Source: Rhodospirillales bacterium (GTDB taxonomy: Bacteria; Pseudomonadota; Alphaproteobacteria; JAJFIK01). From it: DNA of 64,000 nt. The stretch's first letter is position 1. The number at the start of each line of letters is the position of its first letter. The DNA is taken from assembly GCA_021775005.1 (NCBI GenBank), contig JAJFIK010000012.1, positions 1-64,000 on the forward strand, given 5' to 3'. Positions 55,798-64,000 of the stretch are shown piece after piece. The notes under the pieces are model-generated. The model was not told the origin of the DNA. It worked only from the letters and a program-made list of their open reading frames with translations, and did not search any database. The position numbers and the translations under genes are program-made.

Positions 55798-55966
55798 AAG
55801 ACCAGTTAGCCTTGGGCGGGTCCGGGAGACAAGTCGAGAGCGGCAATTTTTCAAGGCCCGTCCTAGGGTCTTGCGAACGATGGTGGTTTTGTGAAACACA
55901 AGAGCCCACCGACAAAGGGGCTATCTGCCTCAATGCATTCACATCAAGGGTCAGGGCCGCAGCAAC

Positions 55967-56287
55967 ATGCCGAAAATCACCTATATCGAAAATGATGGAA
56001 CTGAGCACGTGGTGGATGTGCCTGAGGGCTGGACGGTGATGGAAGGTGCGGTGAAGAACATGGTCCCGGGCATTGATGCGGACTGCGGCGGGGCCTGCGC
56101 CTGCGCCACCTGTCATGTCTATGTGGATCCGGCTTTTGCGGAAAAAACCGGCAAGGCTGAGGGCATGGAAACCTCCATGCTCGACTTTGCTGAGGACGTG
56201 AAAGACAACTCCCGTCTGTCGTGTCAAATCACAGTGTCAGCTGATCTTGATGGCCTGACCGTGCGGATGCCGAAAAGCCAACACTAG
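55967..56287 (+). CDS. 2Fe-2S adrenodoxin-type ferredoxin
   Basis: A 106-residue ferredoxin with cysteine ligands Cys40, Cys46, Cys49 and Cys86 ([18 protein letters not shown] and RLSCQITV), the C-x5-C-x2-C spacing of adrenodoxin-like proteins such as FdxB. Such ferredoxins feed electrons to cytochromes P450 or act in iron-sulfur assembly. It lies on the opposite strand between divL and tsaE and is convergent with divL, ending 12 bases from the divL stop. Confidence 0.94.
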   Translation: MPKITYIENDGTEHVVDVPEGWTVMEGAVKNMVPGIDADCGGACACATCHVYVDPAFAEKTGKAEGMETSMLDFAEDVKDNSRLSCQITVSADLDGLTVRMPKSQH

Positions 56288-56299
56288 CCGGGCGTAGAA

Positions 56300-58705
56300 T
56301 TATTCAGCTGCATTTGAATGAACTGCCCGTTCCGGCAGGGCAAAGGTCGCAATGGTGCCTTGTCCTTCGGTGCTATCGAGGGTGACCCAGCCGCCGTGGA
56401 GATCAATGAAGCTTTTTACGAGCGCAAGGCCAAGTCCTGCGCGCCGACCGCCGGTGTCATCACTGGCGAAACTATCAAAGGCGCGGCGCAGAATTTCCGG
56501 CGGCAACCCCGGGCCGGTGTCTTTCACCCAGATTGTAACCTGTCCGGCTTCGCGGGTTGCGCCGAGGGTGATTTCGTCACCAGCGCGGCAATGGCGAATG
56601 GCATTGGACATCAAAGCGAATAGAACCTGACGCAAGCGTTTTTCGTCTGCATCCACCACATCAACGGCCTCGGAAATGTCATACCGGATGGGCACGGCAC
56701 TGTGCTCAGCGCGCGTTACCGCCATGCGTGCCGCACCCTCCAACAGGCCGCGCACATTTACCTCGGACACCTCAAGCGACAAAGTACCGGCCTCAATCAT
56801 GGCGAGGTCAAGAATGTCATCGATCAAATCGCGCAATTGATTGGCGCCGCGGATCACATCGCCGACGTATTCATTTTGCTTCTCATTGAGGTCGCCAGCA
56901 ATGCCGGTTTGCAGGAATTCTGAAAAGCCCAATATGGAGTTCAAAGGATTTCGCAATTGGTAGGAGACGTTTTCGATAAATGCAGATTTCAGTCGGTCAG
57001 CCGTTTCCAGCGCTTCGTTGCGTTCGCGAAGGGCGCGTCGAACTTTGTCCTGCGCTGTTTGATCAAGGAACGTCACCAAGGTTTGCCCGCTGCGCAACGG
57101 TTGCACCTCAAAAAGCAGCAACGAGCCATCGATCAGGCGCATCTCGCCCCTGTGATCGGTGCGCGCGTCTTCTCCGCCGGTCACCCGCGCGCGTATGGTG
57201 CGCCATATTGGCTCCTGGTCAAACAGGTCTTTGCAGAGGGTAATAACCTCGTTGATGTGAAGCGGGGTTGAGAGTTGATCAGGCTCCAGCCGCCATAGAG
57301 TTTCAAACGACATGTTGTGAAGGGCGAGGCGACCATCGGTGCCGAACACGGCCACGCCTTCGTCCAGGTGATCCAATGTTTTGCGCTGCACCTCCGCCAA
57401 CGTGTTGACCTGGCTCTCAAGGGCGTAGCGCTCGCTCACATCTTCATAAAGGAAGATCATGCCGCCTTGCGGGTGAGGCCGGGCGAGAATACGCACGGAA
57501 CGCCCGTCCGGCAGGTGCCAGGTATCGGTTTTGATGTCCGTCAATGTTGTGTAAAGCGAAAGGCGTTGATCTTTCCAGCCGCGGAAGTCTCGTTGTTCGG
57601 GTAAGCGGCGCGCTTCGCGAAGCCGGTCAAGAATTTCCCCGTGGGGCGGGTGAGTACCAAGCCATTCGCGATCAAGATCCCATAGGCGGGCAAAGGCGCG
57701 ATTGAAATATTGCAGCGTGCGCGCCTCATCAAAGATAGCAACGGCAGAGGTGAGGTGTTCTAATGTACTGTGATGGGCCTCGACCTTGCTGCGCAACTTT
57801 TGGTCAAGATTGTCTGCTTCGCTTTGGTCGATAGCAATGCCGCCGGAGCCATCGGGAAGGGGGAATTCCATCACGTCCATGGCACGGCGATCCCCGGCAG
57901 CAACGACATAGCGCCGGTCTTGCGTGGTCTCACCGTTTGTGATCTGCGCTAAACGCTCCTTTACACCGTCCGCCAGTTCCACCTGATCGTCGATGGCGTT
58001 TTCCAGGCTGGATGCATCCACCGCATGGGCATAGGCACTGTTGAGCCAGGTGAGTTTACCTGATCGGTCGCGAAGCCATGCTGGCTGTGGCAGGCATTGC
58101 AGCAGATCGGCCAATTGGCGGCGCTCCACTTCGGTACCCTCAAGCAACGCTGTCAAGCGTTTCACCTCGCGTAAAGCGCCAGAGACATCGCGGATCCGCA
58201 CCACAGCACGAGGGCCAACGGTTTCGCCAATAACCTCAAACTCACCCTTGTCTTTGCGCGTAAGCACAAGGGAAAAGGGCGTCCCGCGGGCGCGCAGATC
58301 ATCCAGTGCTACGGCAAAGCTGCTCAGGTCTTCGTTTCTGATGCGCATAAGTAGCGTGCGAAACTGCTCCGCTGGTGTGCGCTCTGCCTTGCCGAGCAAT
58401 GCTTCAAAATCTCCCATGACCCAATTGGGCGCCATGGGCACGATCCCCTTTGGTAGATAGGCGGTGGGTACGGGGAGGGATGGGGCCGCATGGCTAACCT
58501 CGCCCCACACCAGCACCAGGCCGGGGTCGGACGACAGCACCGCATCGGCGTGGTCGAGCTTGGCTTCTGAGTCTTTGAGTTTGGCTTTAAGGGATGTCTG
58601 AACCCGCCGCGCCTCAGCATTAGAGGCAGCTGCCCAGAAGGCGCAGGCCAGCGCCAGGCTGACCGCCCCCATAATCGGCACGAGACTCAGTATCTCTCCA
58701 CCCAC
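56300..58705 (-). CDS. divL: DivL-type PAS sensor pseudo-histidine kinase
   Basis: An 801-residue membrane-bound sensor. N-terminal helix (ILSLVPIMGAVSLALACAFWAAA), a coiled segment, several PAS domains (about residues 190-540) and a C-terminal kinase region: H-box FIENVSYQLRNPLNSILGFSE, N-box LRQVLFALMSNAIRHC, G1 IWVKDTGPGLPPEILRRAFDSF and G2 GRRAGLGLALVKSFIDLHGG. The residue that is histidine in ordinary kinases is Tyr582 (N-V-S-Y-Q-L-R), the hallmark of DivL. In Caulobacter DivL controls CckA and thereby CtrA phosphorylation; here the same pathway is inferred. The start is GTG at 58705; an ATG at 58672 is possible. Its upstream region is unusually rich in GANTC sites. Confidence 0.9.
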   Translation of the reverse strand: MGGEILSLVPIMGAVSLALACAFWAAASNAEARRVQTSLKAKLKDSEAKLDHADAVLSSDPGLVLVWGEVSHAAPSLPVPTAYLPKGIVPMAPNWVMGDFEALLGKAERTPAEQFRTLLMRIRNEDLSSFAVALDDLRARGTPFSLVLTRKDKGEFEVIGETVGPRAVVRIRDVSGALREVKRLTALLEGTEVERRQLADLLQCLPQPAWLRDRSGKLTWLNSAYAHAVDASSLENAIDDQVELADGVKERLAQITNGETTQDRRYVVAAGDRRAMDVMEFPLPDGSGGIAIDQSEADNLDQKLRSKVEAHHSTLEHLTSAVAIFDEARTLQYFNRAFARLWDLDREWLGTHPPHGEILDRLREARRLPEQRDFRGWKDQRLSLYTTLTDIKTDTWHLPDGRSVRILARPHPQGGMIFLYEDVSERYALESQVNTLAEVQRKTLDHLDEGVAVFGTDGRLALHNMSFETLWRLEPDQLSTPLHINEVITLCKDLFDQEPIWRTIRARVTGGEDARTDHRGEMRLIDGSLLLFEVQPLRSGQTLVTFLDQTAQDKVRRALRERNEALETADRLKSAFIENVSYQLRNPLNSILGFSEFLQTGIAGDLNEKQNEYVGDVIRGANQLRDLIDDILDLAMIEAGTLSLEVSEVNVRGLLEGAARMAVTRAEHSAVPIRYDISEAVDVVDADEKRLRQVLFALMSNAIRHCRAGDEITLGATREAGQVTIWVKDTGPGLPPEILRRAFDSFASDDTGGRRAGLGLALVKSFIDLHGGWVTLDSTEGQGTIATFALPERAVHSNAAE

Positions 58706-58749
58706 CTCAAAAGGGCCCCCGGGTACTCTACGTCGCTCTCACCTTGAGC

Positions 58750-58885
58750 GAATCACTTGAATACAAATGATTTGACTCCCGCGAGACTCAGGCAGCAAGG
58801 AAAATTCGTACTTTGTTAACCATTAAGGCAGGGGTGAGAGTCCGTACACAGACTCTCATGCCGCGAAGTGTTGCAATTCGGACTC
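58750..58885. promoter_or_regulatory. GANTC (CcrM) site cluster with CtrA-like half site upstream of divL
   Basis: Six GANTC sites lie in 136 bases: GAATC 58750, GACTC 58774, GACTC 58785, GAGTC 58838, GACTC 58851 and GACTC 58881; a seventh is at 58684 inside the divL start. The 58838 and 58851 sites fall in the arms of an 8-base inverted repeat, TGAGAGTC (58835-58842) and GACTCTCA (58851-58858). TTAACCAT, a CtrA-type half motif, is at 58816-58823. GANTC is the CcrM methyltransferase target in this class. The site counts are read directly; a role in divL control is inferred. Confidence 0.6.
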
Positions 58886-58925
58886 AGCGAAACGGTCTGG
58901 GATTGAGGTGTCGCGTGGGCGGCGC

Positions 58926-58957
58926 AAAAAATGGCCTCGCCCGATGAGGGCGAGGCC
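58926..58957 (-). terminator. rho-independent terminator after ahcY
   Basis: On the minus strand a perfect 10-base stem GGCCTCGCCC/GGGCGAGGCC (58957-58933), five-base loop, followed by A then TTTTTT. It ends the ahcY transcript before the divL promoter. Confidence 0.93.
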
Positions 58958-58986
58958 AGAAAGGAGCGTGTGAGTCGCGCCGCTGA

Positions 58987-60381
58987 TTAGTAGCGGTAGT
59001 GGTCAGTTTTGAACGGCCCGGTTTTGGGAACGCCGATATATGCAGACTGCTCATCAGTGAGTGTGGTCAGCTTCGCGCCCAGTTTGGCGAGATGAAGCTC
59101 GGCCACCTTCTCATCAAGATGCTTAGGCAGCACATAAACCTCGTTCTTGTACTTGTCGCCATGGACCCAAAGTTCGATCTGCGCCAGCACCTGATTGGTG
59201 AAACTGGCTGACATCACAAACGAAGGGTGCCCCGTAGCGTTGCCAAGATTGACGAGACGCCCTTCGCTGAGAAGGATCATGCGCTTGCCGTCAGGAAATT
59301 CGATCAAATCCACTTGGGGCTTCACGTTGGTCCATTTGAAATTCCTGAGGCCCTCAACCTGAATCTCATTGTCAAAGTGGCCGATGTTACAAACGATGGC
59401 CATGTCTTTCACTTTGCGCATATGGTCAACGGTCAGGATGTCTTTGTTACCGGTCGCGGTGACGATGATGTCGGCGCGGTGGATGTCTTCGTCCATGGTC
59501 ACGACTTCAAAGCCGTCCATGGCCGCTTGCAGGGCGCAGATGGGATCGATTTCTGTGACCATCACGCGCGCGCCGCCGCCTTTGAGCGATTGCGCGGAGC
59601 CTTTGCCCACATCGCCGTAACCGGCAACAAGAGCGATTTTACCGGCCATCATCACATCGGTGCCGCGGCGAATGCCGTCTATCAGCGATTCCTTGCAGCC
59701 ATATTTATTGTCGAACTTTGACTTGGTAACGCTGTCATTCACGTTGATCGCAGGAAAAGGCAGGGTGCCATTCTTTTGACGATCGTAAAGCCGCAACACA
59801 CCAGTGGTGGTTTCCTCGGAAACACCTTTAATGCTGGCTTTGACGCGTGAGTAATAGCCGGGGTCTTTTGCAATGCGCGCCTTGATGACCTTGAAGAGCT
59901 CCTCCTCTTCCTCATTGGAAGGTTTGGCGATGACGGAAGAATCTTTTTCTGCATCGGCACCAAGAAGGATCAACATGGTGGCGTCGCCGCCATCGTCGAG
60001 GATCATGTTGGCCACTTCGCCATTGGGCCATTCAAAAATCTTGTCGGCGAATTCCCAATATTCCTGCAGCGTTTCACCCTTGTGCGCGAACACAGGAACA
60101 CCAGTGGCGGCAATAGCAGCGGCAGCATGGTCTTGGGTCGAGTAAATATTGCACGACGCCCATCGCACTTCAGCGCCCAGCGCAGTAAGGGTTTCGATCA
60201 GCGCAGCGGTTTGGATCGTCATGTGCAACGACCCTGCAATGCGCGCGCCCTTGAGGGGTTGGCTGGGGCCATATTCTTCGCGCGTGGCCATCAGGCCCGG
60301 CATTTCGGTTTCAGCAATGTCGAGTTCGGTGCGGCCCCATTGGGCCAGGCCAATATCTTTCACGGCATAGTCGGCGGTCAT
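58987..60381 (-). CDS. ahcY: adenosylhomocysteinase
   Basis: A 464-residue NAD-dependent hydrolase of S-adenosylhomocysteine to adenosine and homocysteine, needed to keep methylation running. Motifs: [60 protein letters not shown]-binding [20 protein letters not shown] and the C-terminal KTDHYRY. The start at 60381 ([17 protein letters not shown]) has GGAG upstream. A promoter and a 28-base palindrome lie 65-122 bases upstream, and a strong terminator follows. Confidence 0.97.
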   Translation of the reverse strand: MTADYAVKDIGLAQWGRTELDIAETEMPGLMATREEYGPSQPLKGARIAGSLHMTIQTAALIETLTALGAEVRWASCNIYSTQDHAAAAIAATGVPVFAHKGETLQEYWEFADKIFEWPNGEVANMILDDGGDATMLILLGADAEKDSSVIAKPSNEEEEELFKVIKARIAKDPGYYSRVKASIKGVSEETTTGVLRLYDRQKNGTLPFPAINVNDSVTKSKFDNKYGCKESLIDGIRRGTDVMMAGKIALVAGYGDVGKGSAQSLKGGGARVMVTEIDPICALQAAMDGFEVVTMDEDIHRADIIVTATGNKDILTVDHMRKVKDMAIVCNIGHFDNEIQVEGLRNFKWTNVKPQVDLIEFPDGKRMILLSEGRLVNLGNATGHPSFVMSASFTNQVLAQIELWVHGDKYKNEVYVLPKHLDEKVAELHLAKLGAKLTTLTDEQSAYIGVPKTGPFKTDHYRY

Positions 60382-60445
60382 AATTGCTCCGTCAGGGATT
60401 TTTTGCTGGGGGCGGCATCGTGTGGAGCCCCGGAACACGGGCGGT

Positions 60446-60474
60446 CCTATAGCAAGCCTGCCGGACCATGTCCA
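60446..60474 (-). promoter_or_regulatory. probable ahcY promoter
   Basis: On the minus strand TGGACA (60474-60469) and TATAGG (60451-60446) are 17 bases apart, giving a leader of about 60 bases. The palindrome at 60476-60503 abuts the -35 box. The leader does not match the SAH-riboswitch pattern I know. Confidence 0.5.
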
Positions 60475-60475
60475 G

Positions 60476-60503
60476 AAGCATATAAAGAAATCTTTATATG
60501 CTT
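60476..60503. promoter_or_regulatory. 28-base palindromic operator upstream of ahcY
   Basis: Two perfect 13-base arms, AAGCATATAAAGA (60476-60488) and TCTTTATATGCTT (60491-60503), separated by AA. It is far more AT-rich than its surroundings and overlaps the ptsH stop by two bases. ArsR-family SahR regulators that repress ahcY and other methionine-cycle genes bind AT-rich palindromes of this kind, so a SahR-type operator is the best guess; the regulator gene is not in the window. Confidence 0.6.
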
Positions 60504-60789
60504 ATTTGGTGTCGGTTTCACCGAAGCCTGAAGCCAATAAGGCATCCAAAGCGGCCAAGGCGTCCAACGCCTCCGGCCCCGTGGCAGCGACCTCCAGGGC
60601 GGATCCGGGCCCCGCCCCCAGCATCAAAAGCCCCATGATGGAGGTGCCGGGCACGGTCTCGCCGTCTTTTGTGACCGCAATAACGGCGTCGAAGCGACCA
60701 GCGCATGCCACAAATTTGGCAGCAGGGCGGGCGTGAAGTCCCTTTTCGTTTTGGATGACTAGCGTTCGGCGAAGGGCTTTGCCGCTCAT
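60502..60789 (-). CDS. ptsH: phosphocarrier protein HPr
   Basis: A 95-residue HPr. The active-site histidine is His19 in KGLHARPAAKFV and the regulatory serine, target of HprK, is Ser50 in GTSIMGLLMLGAGPG. It passes phosphate from EI to EIIA proteins and its Ser-phosphorylated form is a signal. The ATGA overlap with the EIIA-Man gene shows coupled translation. EI (PtsP) is not in the window. Confidence 0.94.
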   Translation of the reverse strand: MSGKALRRTLVIQNEKGLHARPAAKFVACAGRFDAVIAVTKDGETVPGTSIMGLLMLGAGPGSALEVAATGPEALDALAALDALLASGFGETDTK

Positions 60790-61181
60790 TCGATCTCGTC
60801 GCCTGCAGAAACGATGTATTTCCTGCCGGCTTCTTTAGCTTCCCGCACAGCCCGCTCCATATCGCCGGATTTTCGCACATCAGCGAGCTTGATCAGCATG
60901 GGCACATTGACACCCGCCACGACCCGTGAGGGGCCGCCATTGGCGGCGGAAAGCGCGGCATTCGAAGGGCTGGAGCCGATCACATCAGTAAGGACAATGG
61001 CCCCGGTGCCGCTATCCACTTGCGCCACGGCTTCTCGAATATGATCGCTACTGAGGGCCGGACTGTCATCGGGATCAACGCACACAGTCGCCACTTGAGC
61101 CTGCGGGCCACATACATGTTCCGCAGCTTTCAGTAGCTCTAGGGCAAGCCCGCCGTGGGTGACCACGACCAGGCCGATCAT
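60786..61181 (-). CDS. PTS EIIA-Man family protein
   Basis: A 131-residue mannose-type IIA domain with the phosphorylatable His9 in MIGLVVVTHGGLALELLKAAE, and VLTDVIGSSPSNAALSA and VAGVNVPMLIKLADVR as further family motifs. There is no IIB/IIC partner in sight, as in other alphaproteobacteria, where the chain is regulatory. The start at 61181 was preferred because the family begins MIGLVVVTHG; an in-frame codon at 61232 adds an implausible arginine-rich leader. 183 bases separate it from hprK. Confidence 0.92.
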   Translation of the reverse strand: MIGLVVVTHGGLALELLKAAEHVCGPQAQVATVCVDPDDSPALSSDHIREAVAQVDSGTGAIVLTDVIGSSPSNAALSAANGGPSRVVAGVNVPMLIKLADVRKSGDMERAVREAKEAGRKYIVSAGDEIE

Positions 61182-61364
61182 TTCGTCATCCGTCCAAATC
61201 CCGTAGGACCGCCGCATACGGCGTCCCAGCACCCCCGCCAGGTGCGAACTGACATTCTTTCACCAGCTTTTTGCCCACTACAAGTAAAATCGGTGCAGGC
61301 GGGCTCACCAGTGCCATAAGGATTGGGTGTGATTCTTACCTAATGCTTTATCTTGAGCCGTTCT

Positions 61365-61799
61365 CTAACGTATTTGCTGCGTGAGCGCTGCAAGCGTCAG
61401 GCGGATCTTATCCGGGGCCGAGACCTCAAAGGGGGCAAGGGCAAAGCGGCGGATGCGGCCGACAGGCCCCAACTCAGCCCATTCTTCCTCAGGCAATCGC
61501 GGCACTTCGCTGGGTGCTACCAAATCAAAAACGGCGATCAGGGGGGCTTGTGGCAGGCACTCCACATCAAGAATGCCAACGCCGCGCATTTCCAGCTTGC
61601 CTGCGAGGCGTGGATCGCCGCGTACCAAGGGGGGCGTCCCGGACGTAATCCAAACCTGATCATCACCGATCAGGCTTGCGCCCCGCTCAATCAACCGTAA
61701 AGCAAGGTCGGATTTCCCCGCGCCGGGCGCGCCGCGCAACAGGGCTGCCAGACCATCGCAGGCAACTGCCGTGCCGTGCACGCGAACGGCGTCGGTCAT
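61365..61799 (-). CDS. hprK: short-form HPr kinase/phosphorylase HprK
   Basis: A 144-residue kinase consisting only of the C-terminal catalytic domain, the usual alphaproteobacterial form. Walker A is RGAPGAGKSDLALRLIERG (residues about 22-40), the family motif KLEMRGVGILDVECL follows. It phosphorylates HPr on the regulatory serine. Its ATG overlaps the chvG stop (ATGA), so it is expressed with chvI-chvG, linking envelope/acid sensing to the PTS. Confidence 0.93.
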   Translation of the reverse strand: MTDAVRVHGTAVACDGLAALLRGAPGAGKSDLALRLIERGASLIGDDQVWITSGTPPLVRGDPRLAGKLEMRGVGILDVECLPQAPLIAVFDLVAPSEVPRLPEEEWAELGPVGRIRRFALAPFEVSAPDKIRLTLAALTQQIR

Positions 61800-63562
61800 G
61801 ACGTCTGAATCGCCGGTAACGTCACCACAAACCGTGCCCCGATGATGCTGCCATCGCCGTCGCGGCGATTTTCCGCCCAAATCTCACCATTGTGGGCGCT
61901 CACGATTTGGCGAGAGATTGAGAGCCCCAAGCCGGAGTTCTTACCAAAGCTCTCAACACCGGGGCGTTCGGTATAAAAGCGGTCAAAGATGCGGGTCAGG
62001 CTCTCCTCAGGGATGCCGGGCCCTGAATCGTCAACGGTCAATATGATGTAGTCGCGCCCGGCACGGCGATCAATTTTCGCGGCCAGCACGACCTCGCCTT
62101 GATCCGGACAAAATGAAATTGCATTGGCGAGCAGGTTTTGCATAACTTGCCCGAGACGGGATTCAATGCCGTGCACAGCGAGAGAGTTTTCGGGCAGCGC
62201 CCCCACATTGATCTCCGCACGCACGCTGACATTGCGCTCGTGCGATAAGTCCAGGTGAATCCGCGCCAAGCCGCGCAGGAGCGGGGCAAGATGTACAACC
62301 TCTGCAGACTCCCGGGTCAGTTCTGCATCAAGGCGCGACGCATCTGAAATATCCGTGATGAGCCGATCGAGCCGGCCGACATCGTCTTTGATGATTGCGA
62401 GCAAGCGCGCCTTGGCGGTTTCGTCTTTGGCAAAATCCAGGGTTTCCACTGCCGACCGAAGCGACGTTAGCGGGTTCTTGATCTCGTGGCTGACGTCGGC
62501 AGCAAAACTCTCAATGGCATCAATGCGATTATAGAGCGCGCTGGTCATATCTTTCAGCGACCGCGCCAGCTCACCAATTTCATCTCGGCGGTCAGGCCAA
62601 TCAGGCAGACGCGGCATGTTGGTGCCGCTCCCCGCGCTGCCCGCTTGGCGCACACGGTCGGCATCTTGTGCCAGCCTGCGGATGGGGCCCACAACGGTCA
62701 TGGCATAGCCTACAGAAATGGCGGTAAAAGCGAAAATCGCAAACAGAAAAATACGGCCCAATACATTCCGTTCCTCGCGGATTGCCGCTTTAATGTCATC
62801 GCCTTCAGCCGATAGCAGCAGGGCCCCCAAATAGGCGCGGAAGCGTTGTACCGGCGTGGCAACGGAGATCACCACATCCCCTTGATCATCAATGCGCACG
62901 GCGTGAAGCTGGTCCAGGCTTTCCGTTCCTGTAAGGGCCGCGTCTACTTCACGATAGTGAACGTTTGGGCCTTCCTGATAGCGCTCTGCGTCGCGGGGAA
63001 CGACCCCGAGGACCCAATCAAGCCCCCCCGAAACGCGCTGAAAAAACGCCTCAAATCCAGAGGGCGGGTCGATAATGCGCATTTCCACGGTGCCGCTAGT
63101 CTCCAACATGCGGCTGTCGGCGATTAAGACGCCATCTGTACCGTAAAGACGCGCACGATATCCGGTCGGCAGCACAAGGCGGCGCAAAACCCGGTTGGCG
63201 GCATCGATGTCGATATTTTGCTCAGCGGCACCCGCGGGGGCATCCACCGCCCCATCCACAATGGCACCGGCAATGATGCGGCTATGAATTTCCAGCGCCC
63301 GGGCGCGTTCGTCGATGAGCCCCGTGGGCGAGCCTCCAAACCAAATGATCATGATGCCAAGTAGGGCCAGTCCGGCGAGATTCACCAGCGCTAAACGGAC
63401 CGCCAGGCGATCGGTCAGCCGGGCACCTTTGGAGCGGTCAGGTAAAAGGGCATCAGCTGCCCGGCGGCGTGCAGCGGCGATCTGGCGCCAGAAAGACGTC
63501 ATGCGTGCAGAATCCGGGGGCAAATTCGTTTGTTCGCCATGTTGCGCGTCTTCCGACGCCAT
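61796..63562 (-). CDS. chvG: ChvG/ExoS-type sensor histidine kinase
   Basis: A 588-residue membrane kinase: TM1 near residues 53-75 (VRLALVNLAGLALLGIMIIWF), a periplasmic sensor domain of about 200 residues, TM2 near 275-295 (IFLFAIFAFTAISVGYAMTVV), HAMP, H-box FAADVSHEIKNPLTSLRSAVE, N-box QVMQNLLANAISFC, G1 DDSGPGIPEE and G2 NSGLGLSISRQIVSAHNG. In rhizobia ChvG senses acid and envelope signals through ExoR. It is downstream of chvI (34-base gap) and overlaps hprK. Confidence 0.93.
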   Translation of the reverse strand: MASEDAQHGEQTNLPPDSARMTSFWRQIAAARRRAADALLPDRSKGARLTDRLAVRLALVNLAGLALLGIMIIWFGGSPTGLIDERARALEIHSRIIAGAIVDGAVDAPAGAAEQNIDIDAANRVLRRLVLPTGYRARLYGTDGVLIADSRMLETSGTVEMRIIDPPSGFEAFFQRVSGGLDWVLGVVPRDAERYQEGPNVHYREVDAALTGTESLDQLHAVRIDDQGDVVISVATPVQRFRAYLGALLLSAEGDDIKAAIREERNVLGRIFLFAIFAFTAISVGYAMTVVGPIRRLAQDADRVRQAGSAGSGTNMPRLPDWPDRRDEIGELARSLKDMTSALYNRIDAIESFAADVSHEIKNPLTSLRSAVETLDFAKDETAKARLLAIIKDDVGRLDRLITDISDASRLDAELTRESAEVVHLAPLLRGLARIHLDLSHERNVSVRAEINVGALPENSLAVHGIESRLGQVMQNLLANAISFCPDQGEVVLAAKIDRRAGRDYIILTVDDSGPGIPEESLTRIFDRFYTERPGVESFGKNSGLGLSISRQIVSAHNGEIWAENRRDGDGSIIGARFVVTLPAIQTS

Positions 63563-63596
63563 ACCGCCCCCTTACTTGCTCAGTTGATCTGTATTG

Positions 63597-64000
63597 CTAA
63601 GCCGCTGAGCCTTCATCGCGGAACCGATATCCCACACCATAAAGCGTTTCGATGGCAGCGAATTCTTTGTCGGTCAGTTTGAATTTGCGCCGCAGCCGTT
63701 TGATGTGACTGTCGATGGTCCGATCATCCACATAGACCTGATCATCATAAGCCGCATCCATAAGGTTATCACGACTTTTGACGAAGCCTGGTCGTTGCGC
63801 CAAGGCTTGAAGGATCAAAAATTCCGTCACCGTCAGGGTGACATCCTGGCCATCCCACTTACAGGAATGGCGCAAAGGATCCATGGTTAGTCGCCCGCGC
63901 TCCATAATATGGTTTTCTTCGCCATCAGGAATGTTGCCTGCGTCGGCAGAAACCCTGCGCAGCACAGCGCGAACCCGCGCCAGCAGCAGTCGTTGGGAAA
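63597..64000 (-). CDS. chvI: ChvI-type response regulator, C-terminal part (cut by window edge)
   Basis: The last 134 residues of an OmpR-family regulator; the receiver domain lies beyond the right edge. The frame continues open to the edge ([15 protein letters not shown]...), then the DNA-binding wing shows [66 protein letters not shown] and [12 protein letters not shown]. Together with ChvG it controls envelope, exopolysaccharide and symbiosis or pathogenicity genes in relatives. Confidence 0.93.
   Translation of the reverse strand, partial: SQRLLLARVRAVLRRVSADAGNIPDGEENHIMERGRLTMDPLRHSCKWDGQDVTLTVTEFLILQALAQRPGFVKSRDNLMDAAYDDQVYVDDRTIDSHIKRLRRKFKLTDKEFAAIETLYGVGYRFRDEGSAA

Noticed and set aside
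60382-60475. Possible SAH or SAM riboswitch in the ahcY leader
   Set aside because: The roughly 60-base leader has GC-rich pairing potential but lacks the conserved SAH-riboswitch core that I know, and the palindrome with a good promoter already offers a simpler control.
1-64000. CRISPR arrays, toxin-antitoxin pairs, prophage or known defence cassettes
   Set aside because: No regularly spaced repeats and no recognisable effector genes were seen anywhere in the window.

Overview
The window is a GC-rich chromosomal stretch from an alphaproteobacterium, probably of the Rhizobiales/Parvibaculales kind. This rests on marker genes and gene order: ChvG/ChvI with a short HprK, EIIA-Man and HPr; DivL with a tyrosine in its H-box; the tsaE-amgK-murU-addB-addA-trxA run; the rnd-lptC-lptA-lptB-rpoN-hpf-ptsN run; and the aroA-cmk-rpsA-ihfB-lapA-pyrF-trpF-trpB-trpA-accD-folC run. 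No phage, CRISPR array or intact insertion sequence is visible.

Layout. 1-4.6 kb: 5' end of gltD, uppP, an NDUFA9-like reductase, tRNA-Leu(CAG) and three small accessory genes. 4.6-13.3 kb: a TolB-like/TPR membrane protein, then ribonuclease D, the LPS transport genes, sigma-54, hibernation factor, PtsN, and a DUF1150/Hsp20 pair. 13.6-23.0 kb: accessory envelope and stress genes (DUF2339 giant membrane protein, VOC protein, alginate-export-type porin, OsmC protein and divergent HxlR regulator, MscS channel overlapping a CorA/ZntB transporter). 23.4-26.2 kb: a four-gene leftward operon (93-residue protein of unknown function, RimB-like retropepsin, RimK ligase, AstE/AspA-like zinc hydrolase) behind an AT-rich, apparently leaderless promoter. 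26.6-32.7 kb: tamA-tamB. 32.7-34.7 kb: a scar with an IS6-type transposase remnant, an orphan TPR gene and an AraC-type remnant next to tRNA-Ala(GGC). 34.8-46.5 kb: conserved biosynthetic run, with aroA broken by one in-frame TAA and an unexpected membrane-protein gene wedged between trpB and trpA. 46.6-55.8 kb: trxA, addAB, the MurU/AmgK cell-wall recycling pair and tsaE, all leftward. 56.0-64.0 kb: ferredoxin, divL, ahcY, the nitrogen/carbohydrate PTS proteins and ChvG/ChvI (cut by the window end).

How genes work together. PtsN, HPr, EIIA-Man and HprK form a regulatory phosphotransferase chain without a sugar permease in view, sitting beside RpoN and ChvGI. DivL belongs to the CckA-CtrA cell-cycle pathway, and its upstream region is crowded with GANTC (CcrM) methylation sites. 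LptABC, TamAB, UppP, AmgK and MurU all serve envelope assembly or recycling.

Most of the window is ordinary conserved chromosome. The items most worth a second look are the RimK-type operon with its unusual promoter, the GANTC cluster at divL, the interrupted aroA, the 28-bp palindrome before ahcY, and the trpB-trpA insertion. Every functional statement below is a reading of the sequence; no database search was run.
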